Shown here piece after piece: positions 18,307 through 30,138 of a DNA stretch of 64,000 bases. The stretch covers positions 60,825 through 124,824 of the forward strand of contig NZ_JBQCHP010000080.1 of the NCBI RefSeq assembly GCF_051954575.1, given 5' to 3'. A program made the translations under genes and the position numbers. How positions within the stretch are numbered: position 1 is the first letter of the stretch; every line of letters begins with the position of its first letter. The DNA is from Dyella_B sp035690825 (lineage in GTDB: Bacteria; Pseudomonadota; Gammaproteobacteria; Xanthomonadales; Rhodanobacteraceae). The notes beneath the pieces are model-generated. The model was not told where the DNA came from and did no database searches. It saw nothing but the letters and a program-made list of their open reading frames with translations.

Positions 18307-18318
18307 GAATTGCGCCGA

Positions 18319-18804
18319 TCAATGGGCCTCGGCGCCCGGCGGATGCGCATGTCCGTGCTGGATCTCTTCTTCCGTCGCCTCGCGCACTTCCTGGATCGCC
18401 ACGTCGAAGTTCAGCGTCTTGCCCGCCATCGGGTGATTCAGATCCACATCGACCGTGGACATGCCGACCTTGTGCACCGTCACCGCGCGCTGACCGCCCT
18501 GCTTCAGCGACAACACCGTCACCATGCCCGGCTTCAGGCGGTTGCCCTGCTGGAAATATTTCTTCGGCACGCGCTGGATCTGGCCTTCCTGGCGTTCGCC
18601 GTAGCCCTCGGCCGGCGGAATTTCCACTTGCAGCGTGTCGCCGGCGGCGTGCTCTTCCAGCGCCTTTTCCAGGCCGGGAATGAGCTGGCCATGGCCAAGC
18701 AGTATCCACAACGGCTCGCCGCCGTCGTGCGAGCTTTCGACCTTCTCGCCATCTACGGTGAGCGTGTAGTGGAACGCGATGACCTTGTCCTTGCCAGCCT
18801 TCAT
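18319..18804 (-). CDS. slyD: FKBP-type peptidyl-prolyl isomerase SlyD
   Basis: Cytoplasmic prolyl isomerase and chaperone, which in E. coli also passes nickel to hydrogenase. The 161-aa protein starts MKAGKDKVIAFHYTLTVDGE and has the FKBP core LLGHGQLIPGLEKALEEHAAGD. The insert-in-flap domain carries VTVLSLKQGGQ. The C-terminal His tail is short (HGHAHPPGAEAH), so metal binding may be weaker than in E. coli. It is convergent with ohr. Confidence 0.93.
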   Translation of the reverse strand: MKAGKDKVIAFHYTLTVDGEKVESSHDGGEPLWILLGHGQLIPGLEKALEEHAAGDTLQVEIPPAEGYGERQEGQIQRVPKKYFQQGNRLKPGMVTVLSLKQGGQRAVTVHKVGMSTVDVDLNHPMAGKTLNFDVAIQEVREATEEEIQHGHAHPPGAEAH

Positions 18805-18839
18805 TGCCTGTTTCTCGTGCGGTAAAGGCGGCGATTCTA

Positions 18840-20060
18840 TCAGCTACCGAAGCGCACGCCGCGCGCCTCCGGCCCTAGCCATACCAGCAAGGCCAGCAGC
18901 AAAGCCACAGCGGCGATCCACAAGGACATCACCAGCGGCAGCCCGGCCCCCTGCGACGCCAGCCAGGACTGCGCCGTGGCGGTGCCGGCGGCGATCAGAT
19001 TGCCCATCTGGTAGGCGAAGCCCGGCAAGGTACCTCGCACGGCATCCGGCGAGAGCTCGTTCAGATGCGTGGGCACCACACCCCAGGCGCCCTGCACCAT
19101 CACCTGGATCAGGAACGCGCCCACGCCCAGCAGCCATAGCGAGCCGCCGTACGTCCACAAGGGGATCACCGGAATGGCGAGCAGCGCGGCGGTGATCATC
19201 GCGCGGCGGCGGCCGATTTTCTCCGACCACGCACCGAAGCAGATGCCGCCCACCAGCGCGCCGAGATTGAGCATGGCCACCAGCACAAACGCCGCACTCG
19301 AGCCGCTCGGCAGATGCAGGTTCACCTCTTCGAAGGTGTGATACATGTCCTGCGAGCCATGGCTGAACATATTGAAGGCCGCCATCAGGCACATCAGGTA
19401 GATCGCCAGCTTCCAGTGGCCGCGCATCGCCTGGCCCAGGCTGAGCTTGCCCTGCGCTGCCTGGCTCGCCTCCCATGCCGGCGATTCGGGTACGCTGCGC
19501 CGGATATACAGCACCAGCAGGGCCGGCAACGCGCCCACTACGAACAGGCCGCGCCAGCCGATGTGATCGATCAGCAGCCAGTTCACCAGCGCGCCCAGGA
19601 AGAAACCGCAGGGATAGCCACTCTGCAGCAAACCCGACACAAGGCCGCGCGATCTGGCCGGAATCGACTCCATCGCCAGCGAGGCGCCGATGCCCCATTC
19701 GCCACCCATCGCCACGCCGAACAGGAAACGCAGCGCCAGCAGCATCGTGATCGAGGTAGAAAACGCGGTTGCCAGCTCGAACAGCGAAAACAGCAGCACG
19801 TCGATCATCAGCACCGGCCGGCGACCGAAGCGATCGGCCAGGCGCCCGAACAACAATGCACCGATCGGACGCGCCGCCAGGGTCAGAAACACGCCCAGCG
19901 TGACTTCGGTGCGATCGACGCCGAATTCCTTCGCGATACCGACGATCACGAAGGTATAGAGAAAATAGTCGAACGCATCGAGCATCCAACCCAGGAAACT
20001 CGCCAGCACGGTATGTCGTTGCTCGTGATTCAACTCGCGAAGGGCGGACAGGACAGACAT
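18840..20060 (-). CDS. MFS transporter, sialate/lactate-type proton symporter family
   Basis: A 406-aa protein with about 12 hydrophobic helices. It has the MFS loop 2-3 signature GRLADRFGRRPVLM and a second-half equivalent AWSEKIGRRRAMI. The N-terminus (FLGWMLDAFDYFLYTFVIVGI) and the helix 4 region (FGVAMGGEWGIGASLAMES) match the SHS/MHS families that carry carboxylates such as sialate or lactate. The substrate cannot be set from sequence. It lies 35 bp upstream of slyD in the same direction and diverges from rhlE. Confidence 0.85.
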   Translation of the reverse strand: MSVLSALRELNHEQRHTVLASFLGWMLDAFDYFLYTFVIVGIAKEFGVDRTEVTLGVFLTLAARPIGALLFGRLADRFGRRPVLMIDVLLFSLFELATAFSTSITMLLALRFLFGVAMGGEWGIGASLAMESIPARSRGLVSGLLQSGYPCGFFLGALVNWLLIDHIGWRGLFVVGALPALLVLYIRRSVPESPAWEASQAAQGKLSLGQAMRGHWKLAIYLMCLMAAFNMFSHGSQDMYHTFEEVNLHLPSGSSAAFVLVAMLNLGALVGGICFGAWSEKIGRRRAMITAALLAIPVIPLWTYGGSLWLLGVGAFLIQVMVQGAWGVVPTHLNELSPDAVRGTLPGFAYQMGNLIAAGTATAQSWLASQGAGLPLVMSLWIAAVALLLALLVWLGPEARGVRFGS

Positions 20061-20238
20061 GCTCGGCTCCCATTGAGTGGCGCGAGGCTACCATGCTGCG
20101 AAAGCCCTACAAACGGCCGGTGCGCCATTCATGTATACTGCGCGCTCGAACGCATCCCATCCTGGACGCGTTCCTCCCAACCCTTATCGATAGCAACGCG
20201 GTTCTGCATGAAGGCTCCGGGTTGCACAGGAGCATTTC

Positions 20239-21558
<1,320 letters not shown>

Positions 21559-21571
21559 CGGCGCTTTCCGT

Positions 21572-21644
21572 GCAGGTTGGGGTGCAAACCCCAACATCGC
21601 GATTTGTTGGAGATGGCAATGTTGGGGTTTGCACCCCAACCTGC
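21572..21644. repeat. REP pair (head-to-head)
   Basis: A plus-oriented copy at 21572-21595 (GCAGGTTGGGGTGC...) and a minus-oriented copy at 21621-21644 form an inverted pair 25 bp apart. They lie between the convergent rhlE and rimJ genes. The leading tetranucleotide is GCAG rather than GTAG. The structure could act as a two-way transcription stop or RNA stabiliser. Confidence 0.85.
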
Positions 21645-21654
21645 GGGAAGTTGT

Positions 21655-22209
21655 TCATGCGCCGGGGCAGACCAGCGCCGTAAGGATGTGGTCCTCCCAC
21701 ACCCCCGCGATCTGCAAATACCACTTCGCGTAACCTTCCCGCTCGAATCCTAGCGACGCCAACAGTTTCGCGCTGCGTTCGTTGCGTGGCAGATAATTGG
21801 CCATGATCCGGTGCAGGCGCAATTCGCCGAACGCCCAGGCCATGCCCGTCTCCAGCACTTCACGCATCAATCCCTGGCCTTGCATGCGCGCATCGACGCC
21901 GTAGCCCAAGTGACACGCCTGAAATGCGCCGCGCACGATGTTGGCGAAGGTGCAGGTTGCGAGGATGGCCTCCTCCGCGTGGTCGAACACGAACAAGGGA
22001 TAACCGCGATCATGCATCGCGTTATCGCGTCCATCGGCGATCGTCTTCGCGCAGTGTCCGAGCGTATAGTAGGCCGGTTCACGCAGGGGTTCCCATGGCG
22101 CCAGATGCTCGCGATTGTCCACGCGGTAGCGCAGCAGTTTCGCTGCATCCGCCTGCCCCGCAAGGCGAATGCGCGTGCGTGGCGTCTGCAGAATCGGTGA
22201 TGCAACCAC
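21655..22209 (-). CDS. rimJ: GNAT acetyltransferase, RimJ-like
   Basis: Probable N-alpha acetyltransferase of ribosomal protein S5 (RimJ role in E. coli). The 184-aa protein has the acetyl-CoA loop region YGVDARMQGQGLMREVL. Its C-terminal stretch (HRIMANYLPRNERSAKLLA, GFEREGYAKWYL and WEDHILTAL) closely follows the RimJ pattern. It lies four bases after the SDR stop codon and is probably translated from the same mRNA. Confidence 0.85.
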   Translation of the reverse strand: MVASPILQTPRTRIRLAGQADAAKLLRYRVDNREHLAPWEPLREPAYYTLGHCAKTIADGRDNAMHDRGYPLFVFDHAEEAILATCTFANIVRGAFQACHLGYGVDARMQGQGLMREVLETGMAWAFGELRLHRIMANYLPRNERSAKLLASLGFEREGYAKWYLQIAGVWEDHILTALVCPGA

Positions 22210-22213
22210 GCGC

Positions 22214-22963
22214 TTAGCGCTCCTGATCCGTCGGCCGCATCAGCACTTCGTTGATGGATACGTAGTCCGGACGCGTCACGCAGAACAGGATGGTGTCGGC
22301 GATGTCCTCGGCCTGTAGCTGGCGCATCTCGCCCGCACGCATGTCCAGCGCGCGGCGGCTGGCCTCATGACCGATGTGTTCACGCAATTGGGTGTCCACC
22401 ATGCCGGGCTCGATCACGCTGACGCGGATGTTGTCCTTGTAGACCTCGCGCCGCAGCGATTCGGAAAAACCCACCACGCCGAACTTGGTCGCCGCATAGG
22501 CCGCCGCGTTGGGATTGGCCACGCGCCCGGCCACCGACGAGACGTTAACGATGTGCCCGTCGCGCCGCGCGCGCATGCCGGCCAGGGCGGCCTGCGTGGA
22601 GGCGATCAGGCTCAATAGGTTCAATTCCAGCATGCTGCGCCAGCGGCCCAGGTCCGCTTCGGCGACCGGCTCCAGGTACATCACGCCGGCATTGTTGATG
22701 AGGATATCCAGGCGGCCATAATGCGTCTCGGTTTCCTTCACGACGCGTTGCGCCCCGGCTTCTGAAGCAAGATCGGCCACCAGCACCAGCGGTTCGGCGC
22801 CCAGCCCGGCAAGCTTGGTCGCGAGCTGATCCAGCCGGTCCTTGCGCCGCGCGGCGATTGCCACCCTGGCGCCCTGCTCGGCCAACGCCAGCGCGGTGGC
22901 TTCACCGATCCCCGAGGACGCTCCCGTAACCAGGGCAATGCGATCTTTCAGGCGGTTTTTCAT
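22214..22963 (-). CDS. short-chain dehydrogenase, YdfG-like
   Basis: NADP(H)-dependent SDR of 249 aa. It has the cofactor motif TGASSGIG near residue 12, the NNAG motif, catalytic Ser in NVSSVAGRVAN and YAATK with the intact Tyr-Lys pair. The family includes 3-hydroxy acid and serine dehydrogenases (YdfG); the substrate here is not determined. The start at 22963 has GGAG eight bases upstream; a 30-residue extension upstream is not conserved. It is the first gene of a two-gene unit with rimJ. Confidence 0.88.
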   Translation of the reverse strand: MKNRLKDRIALVTGASSGIGEATALALAEQGARVAIAARRKDRLDQLATKLAGLGAEPLVLVADLASEAGAQRVVKETETHYGRLDILINNAGVMYLEPVAEADLGRWRSMLELNLLSLIASTQAALAGMRARRDGHIVNVSSVAGRVANPNAAAYAATKFGVVGFSESLRREVYKDNIRVSVIEPGMVDTQLREHIGHEASRRALDMRAGEMRQLQAEDIADTILFCVTRPDYVSINEVLMRPTDQER

Positions 22964-23074
22964 CCATAGCTCCGTGTAACGATGCCAACTTCCAAGAGTA
23001 TGTCGTCCCCGGGCTGTTACAATAGTCACCTTTCTCCTGCATGCCCCGTGCATGCTTCGTCGAGGTTCTCCCCC

Positions 23075-24919
<1,845 letters not shown>

Positions 24920-24921
24920 CC

Positions 24922-25101
24922 GTAGGTTGGGGTGCAAACCCCAACGTCGACATGCATGTCGTGACGTCGGAAGTAGCAGGCCGAAGTTCGTTCCATCCAG
25001 AGCAACAGTGTGTTCTTGGCTGCCTACCACCGCCCATGTGTTCATGCGGCCATAATGCTTCGCCTGAATATCCTTGCGTTGGGGTTCGCACCCCAACCTA
25101 C
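24922..25101. repeat. REP pair (head-to-head, 132 bp apart)
   Basis: A plus-oriented GTAG copy lies at 24922-24945, directly after the deaD stop codon. A minus-oriented copy lies at 25078-25101, ending seven bases before the start codon of the next gene. The 132 bp between them show no gene. Together with the two copies this is the largest spacing of the paired REPs in the window. Confidence 0.85.
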
Positions 25102-25107
25102 GCCAGC

Positions 25108-25917
25108 ATGAACACACTTCCGAGCCTCTTCATCTCCCACGGTTCGCCGATGACCGCCCTGCACCCCGGCCGAGTCGGCGAGCGGCTTGCGGAGACGGCC
25201 GCCAGCCTGCCGCGCCCGAAAGCCATCGTGATCGCCACCGCCCACTGGCTGGCGCGCCAGCCGAGTGTGGGCGGTGCGGCGCAGCCAGAAACCGTCTACG
25301 ACTTCTACGGTTTTCCGCGCGAGCTGTACGAGCTCCGCTATCCAGCGCCGGGCGCACCCGAAGTGACTACGCAGGTCGCGCACTTGCTCGGTCAGGCGGG
25401 TTTGACCGCCGCGATCGACCCGCACCACGGCCTCGATCACGGCGCATGGGTACCGTTGCGCCTGCTCTATCCGCACGCCGACATTCCGGTGGTGCCACTG
25501 TCGATCCAGCCGCACCTGGGGCCTGCGCATCACTACGCGGTCGGCCGCGCGCTTGCGCCGCTGCGCGAACAAGGCGTGCTGGTGATCGGTTCGGGCAGCA
25601 TCACGCACAACCTGCACGATCTGCGCGCCGGCTTCAGCGAAAGCAACGAAGCGCCGTACGTGCGTCCGTTCATCGGCTGGTTCGAACAGAAGATCCAGGC
25701 CGGCGACGTCGACGCCCTGCTCGACTACCGCCGCCAGGCCCCGTTCGCCGAGCGTGCGCATCCCACCGACGAACATCTGCTGCCGCTATACGTGGCGCTC
25801 GGGGCTGCCGGCGAACACTTCGACGGACGGCGCATCGATGCGGGCATCGACCTGGGCTTCCTTGCCATGGATTGTTACCGCTTCGACGGTGCAACCGCTG
25901 CCGTCACTGCACAATGA
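25108..25917 (+). CDS. class III extradiol dioxygenase, DODA/YgiD-type
   Basis: A 269-aa LigB-superfamily protein. It has the metal-binding His in LFISHGSPM (about residue 12), a second region IATAHWL, the segment PHHGLDHGAWVPL and VIGSGSITHNL. YgiD-type enzymes cleave DOPA extradiolically, and some homologues are only weakly active. No Shine-Dalgarno is visible because the REP ends seven bases before the ATG. The 3' end overlaps the convergent cupredoxin gene by 14 bp. Confidence 0.85.
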   Translation: MNTLPSLFISHGSPMTALHPGRVGERLAETAASLPRPKAIVIATAHWLARQPSVGGAAQPETVYDFYGFPRELYELRYPAPGAPEVTTQVAHLLGQAGLTAAIDPHHGLDHGAWVPLRLLYPHADIPVVPLSIQPHLGPAHHYAVGRALAPLREQGVLVIGSGSITHNLHDLRAGFSESNEAPYVRPFIGWFEQKIQAGDVDALLDYRRQAPFAERAHPTDEHLLPLYVALGAAGEHFDGRRIDAGIDLGFLAMDCYRFDGATAAVTAQ

Positions 25918-26260
25918 CTGTGCCGACCATCATCGGACGGATCGAACAGTAATAGGTGTAGGTGCCCGGCTTCAGGAACATCACCGTATAGGTGTCGCCT
26001 GAATCCAGCGCTTTGGACGCTACGAACGCCCCGCCGGCACTGGTTACCACGTGCGGCTCCTCATCATGGTTGGTCCAGACCACGCGCGTACCCACCGGCA
26101 CCACGAGTGATTTCGGCGCGAAGGCGAAATTCTGGATCGCCACCTCATGGGTGACGCCCTTGGCCGGCGCGGCGTCCGCCGCTGCGCACGAGGCCGCGAC
26201 GCTGCACAGGGCGATGGCCGCAGGCATGCCAATCCCCCTCCATCTCCATAAGGGTTTCAT
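25904..26260 (-). CDS. exported cupredoxin-like protein with altered copper site
   Basis: A 118-aa precursor with a signal peptide of about 28-30 residues and a plastocyanin/amicyanin-like domain (EVAIQNFAFAPKSLVVPVG, VVWTNHDEEPHVV). Copper ligands expected are His in EPHVV, then Cys-x-x-His and Met in the last loop. Here the loop reads YYCSIRPMMVG, so the second His is Arg (codon CGT, one base from CAT). The start overlaps the upstream metallophosphoesterase stop in ATGA, so both are co-translated. They may be targets of the divergent ECF sigma factor (inference). Confidence 0.85.
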   Translation of the reverse strand: MKPLWRWRGIGMPAAIALCSVAASCAAADAAPAKGVTHEVAIQNFAFAPKSLVVPVGTRVVWTNHDEEPHVVTSAGGAFVASKALDSGDTYTVMFLKPGTYTYYCSIRPMMVGTVIVQ

Positions 26261-27204
26261 GCCAGCACCTCGTCGGTTACCGCCAGTGCACCGCCCCTCT
26301 GCACATGCCGCACATCGCGAATGCCAAGGTAACGATGCAGTGCCTGCGCGGTCACGCTCTGCAACGGTCCCGGTCCAGGACCGTCGCCCGGTGCAGGCTG
26401 CGGATAGGCGGTGGAACGCGTGGTGTAGAACGTGATGCTGCCTTCCACCTTCTGCTGGATCTGGTGGATGTGTCCGTTGAGCACAGTGACCGAGCCGAAG
26501 CGGCGTAGATAGCTCAGCGCCTCGCTGCTGTCGTCCGTACCCCAGCCCCATTGCGGATACAGCGGCCACAACGGCATGTGCGCGAACACCACCACCGGCG
26601 TTTCGGCCGACCGGCCGGCCAGATCGTTCTTCAGCCAGGCCAGTTGATCCGCACCCAGCGAACCCAGTCCACCGGCCTTGAGGTTAAGCACATTGATCAA
26701 TCCGACGAAATGCACGCCATCCTGATCGAAGCTGTACCAGCCGCCGGCGTTTTGCTTTACGCCGAAGCGGCGGAAGAATTCGGTGCCGTTGTCGCCGATC
26801 ACATCGTGTTCGCCGGGCACGTAGAAGCGCTGGCTGACGCGGGCTTCCTGCATCAATCCGTTCAAAGTGTCGAATTCCTCGGGCTTGGAAAGATGGGTCA
26901 GATCGCCGGTATGGAGCAGAAACGCCGGTCGGGTCTGCTGCGCATTGATCATCGCCAGCGAACGACGCAGCGTTCCGATCACGTCCGGATTGGGCGCCTT
27001 GTGAAAACCGATGTGCGAGTCGCTGATCTGCACGAAGCCGAAAGTGCCGCCCTTGATGGCAGGCGCATCGCCGAGCGGGTGCGCGCGCAACACGCCGCCC
27101 TTCATCATCCATAAGGTGCCGGCGCCGGCCCAGGCCATGCATTTGAGAAACTGCCGACGACCGCCGGCTTCCTCGTCGATCCTGTTGTCGTGGTCCTGCA
27201 TCAT
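26257..27204 (-). CDS. Tat-exported metallophosphoesterase
   Basis: A 315-aa calcineurin-like phosphoesterase with a twin-arginine signal (GGRRQFLKCMAWAGAGTLW). Metal-binding motifs are ISDSHIGFH (about residue 60), HTGDLTH, VPGEHDV (the usual GNHD, here with Glu), FAHMPLW and NGHIHQ. The substrate is unknown. The start at 27204 has GGAG five bases upstream; 27201 is an adjacent alternative. It is coupled to the cupredoxin gene and divergent from an ECF sigma gene across 122 bp. Confidence 0.88.
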   Translation of the reverse strand: MMQDHDNRIDEEAGGRRQFLKCMAWAGAGTLWMMKGGVLRAHPLGDAPAIKGGTFGFVQISDSHIGFHKAPNPDVIGTLRRSLAMINAQQTRPAFLLHTGDLTHLSKPEEFDTLNGLMQEARVSQRFYVPGEHDVIGDNGTEFFRRFGVKQNAGGWYSFDQDGVHFVGLINVLNLKAGGLGSLGADQLAWLKNDLAGRSAETPVVVFAHMPLWPLYPQWGWGTDDSSEALSYLRRFGSVTVLNGHIHQIQQKVEGSITFYTTRSTAYPQPAPGDGPGPGPLQSVTAQALHRYLGIRDVRHVQRGGALAVTDEVLA

Positions 27205-27326
27205 CGTCACTCCGCCGCTTGGGCCGCCCAGCGCCGCCCTCACCTGCCTTTACCTGCCTGCAGGCCGGCCTATTCCGTGTTTTCCGGCGTGGGAATAAAG
27301 TCGCCGCCATACCGGTAGAAGGTTTT

Positions 27327-27890
27327 ATGCCCTCCGACTTCCGCCCCTCCGCAGCCGTTTCCCGCAGCGCCCATTTCGAGGCCTGCGTGCTGCCGCATCT
27401 GGATGCCGCCTACAACCTCGCACGCTGGCTGGCGCGCGACGATGCGGACGCCCAGGATGTCGTGCAGGAGGCGATGCTGCGCGCATTCCGTTACTTCGAA
27501 AGCTTCCATGGTGGCGAAGCCCGCGTATGGCTGTTGGCGATCGTGCGCAACACGTTCTATTCGTTGCGCGCCAAGAGCGCCTCCGACGATGCGCATGAAA
27601 CCTTCGACGACGATGCCCACGTCGTGATCGACGAACAGCCCTCGCCCGAAGCGCGCGCCCTGCTCGCCGTCGACGTCGATGCATTGCAGACCGCGCTGGC
27701 CCACCTTCCGCACCCCTTGCGCGAAGCCATCGTGCTGCGCGAGCTGGAAGAATGCTCCTACAAGGAAATCGCTGCGATCACCGGCCAGAAGATCGGCACG
27801 GTGATGTCGCGCCTCGCCCGCGCACGCGAACGGCTGCGGTCCGAACTGTCCACCACTTTCACGGAGGCACGCCGTCATGATGTGCGATGA
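27327..27890 (+). CDS. ECF RNA polymerase sigma factor
   Basis: A 187-aa sigma-70-family factor with only regions 2 and 4. Region 2 is DADAQDVVQEAMLRAFRYFESF and the -10-recognition segment ARVWLLAIVRNTFYS. Region 4 has the helix-turn-helix CSYKEIAAITGQKIGTVMSRLARARE. The start at 27327 has AGAAGG about five bases upstream. The downstream anti-sigma gene overlaps it by 14 bp, so the two are co-translated. The target promoters are unknown; the divergent metallophosphoesterase-cupredoxin pair is the obvious candidate. Confidence 0.92.
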   Translation: MPSDFRPSAAVSRSAHFEACVLPHLDAAYNLARWLARDDADAQDVVQEAMLRAFRYFESFHGGEARVWLLAIVRNTFYSLRAKSASDDAHETFDDDAHVVIDEQPSPEARALLAVDVDALQTALAHLPHPLREAIVLRELEECSYKEIAAITGQKIGTVMSRLARARERLRSELSTTFTEARRHDVR

Positions 27891-28626
27891 CGCCAGGCTG
27901 CTTCTGCACGCCTATCTGGATAACGAACTGGATGCCGCGCAAAGCGTGGCCATCGATCGGCATATGCAAGGATGCGCCGCCTGCGCAGCGTTGCATGCGG
28001 ACTACGCGCAGTTGCATGAGGGCTTTGCGCGCGCATCGCTATATCGGCGCGCACCCGATACGTTGCGCAAAGCATGGTCCGCCGAACCGGTCGTGCCGCG
28101 CGCCGTGCGCGCACATCGTGCACCTGTTGCGTTGGCGATGGCGGCGGGATTCGTCGCCGCGCTGCTACTTGCCGCACCGGCGTGGTGGTACACGCTGCAT
28201 CGCGGTACTGGCCAGTCACTCGACGAAGTGGTTTCCAGCCATATCCGCTCGATGCAGCCGCAACACCTGATGGACGTGATTTCCACCGATCAGCACACGG
28301 TAAAGCCATGGTTCGACGGCAAGCTGGATTTTTCGCCGCGCGTGAAGGATCTGGCAAACCAGGGTTTTCCGCTCGTCGGCGGACGACTGGACGTGCTCGA
28401 TGGCCGTACCGTGGCCGCACTGGTTTACCGGCGGCACCTGCACGTGATCAATCTTTATCAGTGGCCGATATCGGCATCCGCCTCCGCACAAGATGTTGCG
28501 CAATGGCATGGCTACACCGTGATCCGATGGACGGACGAGCACATGCGTTTCGTGGCGGTGTCCGACGTCAATGAAAGCGAGTTGCGGCAGTTCGTGCAGA
28601 TGTTTCAGGGAACCACGCAACCGTAG
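27877..28626 (+). CDS. zinc-finger anti-sigma factor (transmembrane)
   Basis: A 249-aa protein with an N-terminal anti-sigma zinc finger (His-x3-Cys-x2-Cys in RHMQGCAACAA, about residues 28-38). One transmembrane helix follows (PVALAMAAGFVAALLLAAPAW, about 82-102), then a periplasmic C-terminal domain. It should hold the overlapping ECF factor at the membrane until a periplasmic signal arrives. ATG 27877 lies inside the sigma gene; a second ATG follows at once. Confidence 0.9.
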   Translation: MMCDDARLLLHAYLDNELDAAQSVAIDRHMQGCAACAALHADYAQLHEGFARASLYRRAPDTLRKAWSAEPVVPRAVRAHRAPVALAMAAGFVAALLLAAPAWWYTLHRGTGQSLDEVVSSHIRSMQPQHLMDVISTDQHTVKPWFDGKLDFSPRVKDLANQGFPLVGGRLDVLDGRTVAALVYRRHLHVINLYQWPISASASAQDVAQWHGYTVIRWTDEHMRFVAVSDVNESELRQFVQMFQGTTQP

Positions 28627-28679
28627 CGCCAATCCGCAGTGGAGATTTGTGCTTGTCGAGAGCCGCAATCCGCCTTACC

Positions 28680-28800
28680 GTCATTCCGGCGAACGCCGGA
28701 ATCCAGTCAGGAATGACGTGCGAAGCACACCAGAGAGAAAATTTTGTGTGCTTAGCACGACGTGTTCAAACTGGATTACGGCGTTCGCCGGAATGACGAC
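28680..28800. repeat. inverted pair of CATTCCGGCG-type palindromes
   Basis: Copy 1 at 28680-28705 (CATTCCGGCGAACGCCGGAAT core) and copy 2 at 28771-28799 in inverted orientation flank 65 bp with no gene. The pair fills the 198-bp gap between the convergent anti-sigma and YkgJ-like genes. The same family occurs at 57280-57396 and 63974-64000. Confidence 0.85.
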
Positions 28801-28824
28801 GAGGTACCAAAACCTAGCGGCTCG

Positions 28825-29169
28825 CTATAGCCAGTCGTCCATGGCCAACGGCGCAAGACCGTGCATGCTGCGCGCCTTGTCGCATTGCGGACTCGGCGTG
28901 CCGGTTTCCCAGGCGGGTTGAACGTCATGGCAGATCGATGGCCGCCGCGCGTAGATGCTGCAACGGGTAGCGGCGCCGACCGTGCCTTCCAGCGCCACAC
29001 ATCGCGGCCAGTAGGCTTGCGTACCGCGCATCGCCACGCGATGGGGATCAAGTTTTTCAGTGAGTTCAGGCGGCACCTGGCCGCCCATCGACGCGTCCGC
29101 TTCCATCCAGTGAAAGGCGACGCGGAAGCTGGCGCAACAAGCGCCACAGCGTTGGCACGGATGGATCAC
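28825..29169 (-). CDS. YkgJ-family cysteine-cluster protein
   Basis: A 114-aa protein with the YkgJ pattern of cysteines (CQRCGACCASF at residues 5-15, ATRCSIYARRPSIC about 67-80, SPQC). These probably bind an Fe-S cluster or zinc; the cellular role is not known. The start is a GTG at 29169, and no clear ribosome site is visible. It follows the YpfJ-type peptidase gene by 16 bp in the same direction. Confidence 0.85.
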   Translation of the reverse strand: MIHPCQRCGACCASFRVAFHWMEADASMGGQVPPELTEKLDPHRVAMRGTQAYWPRCVALEGTVGAATRCSIYARRPSICHDVQPAWETGTPSPQCDKARSMHGLAPLAMDDWL

Positions 29170-29185
29170 GACACTAGCCAGGCAT

Positions 29186-30040
29186 TCATACCGGCCCGCT
29201 GAACGTGTTGCACTGGCGGATATCTCCGCTCTCCAGCCCCGTCTTGAACCATTTCACGCGCTGCGCCGAAGTGCCGTGCGTGAACGAATCGGGTACCACG
29301 GTGCCGCGCGCTTCACGTTGCAGGGTATCGTCGCCGATCTGGCTGGCGGCATTGAGCGCCGACTCCACATCACCCGGCTTCAGCCATTGCAGGCGCTGCT
29401 GCGTGCGATTGGCCCATACGCCGGCAAAGCAATCGGCCTGCAGCTCCTGCCGCACGGACAGTCCGCCGGCGCCTTCCATCGCCACACCTTGCCGCTGCAG
29501 TTGCTCGCTCTTGGCGAAAACGCCGAGCTGGTTCTGCACGTGATGGCCGACCTCATGCGCAATCACGTAGGCGCGCGCGAAATCGCCGCTGGAATGGAAA
29601 CGCGTTTGCAGTTCGCGGAAGAAATCCAGGTCAAGGTAAACCTTCTGGTCGCCGGGGCAATAGAACGGCCCAACGGCGGTCGATGCTGCACCACACGCAG
29701 TATTCACGCCGCCACTGAACAAGTGCAGCTTGGGATCGACATAAGTGCGCCCCATGCTGGCAAAGATGTCGCTCCAGGTTTTTTCGGTGGAACCAAGCAC
29801 GCGGCGCACGAAGTCCATCTGCTGCGGATCGACCTGCGCCGGCTGGCTGCGCGGCGCATAGCCGGACGGCTGGCTACCACCCTGATCGAGCAGCGCGAGC
29901 GGATTCTTGAAGAAGATCCAGCCGAGCAAGGCGAGAATCAGCAGGCCACCAATGCCCATCCGGCCGCCGCCGAAACCGCGGCCACCACCGCCTTGATCGA
30001 CTTCGACGTTCTGACTTTCTTCGCCCTTTTGCCAGTCCAT
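29186..30040 (-). CDS. YpfJ-family zinc metallopeptidase (membrane anchored)
   Basis: A 284-aa protein starting MDWQKGEESQNVE, like the MRWQGRRESDNVE start of YpfJ. It has a Gly-rich stretch, one transmembrane helix (GGLLILALLGWIFFKN) and a periplasmic domain with the zinc motif AYVIAHEVGHHVQ. The downstream QELQADCFAGVWA supplies the third ligand region. The start at 30040 has GGGAGG five bases upstream. The substrate is unknown. Confidence 0.92.
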   Translation of the reverse strand: MDWQKGEESQNVEVDQGGGGRGFGGGRMGIGGLLILALLGWIFFKNPLALLDQGGSQPSGYAPRSQPAQVDPQQMDFVRRVLGSTEKTWSDIFASMGRTYVDPKLHLFSGGVNTACGAASTAVGPFYCPGDQKVYLDLDFFRELQTRFHSSGDFARAYVIAHEVGHHVQNQLGVFAKSEQLQRQGVAMEGAGGLSVRQELQADCFAGVWANRTQQRLQWLKPGDVESALNAASQIGDDTLQREARGTVVPDSFTHGTSAQRVKWFKTGLESGDIRQCNTFSGPV

Positions 30041-30138
30041 AACGCCTCCCGCGCGCCATCGCATGCCATACCGGCCAACCCCCACAGCATGGCACCAAAA
30101 CCGCTACAGTGGCAGCTCCTTTCCTACGCGTACGCACC

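Noticed and set aside
27271..27297. GGAATA on both strands between the phosphoesterase and ECF genes as a shared ECF -35
   Set aside because: The implied -10 on the plus strand would lie almost on the start codon and no common -10 is seen.
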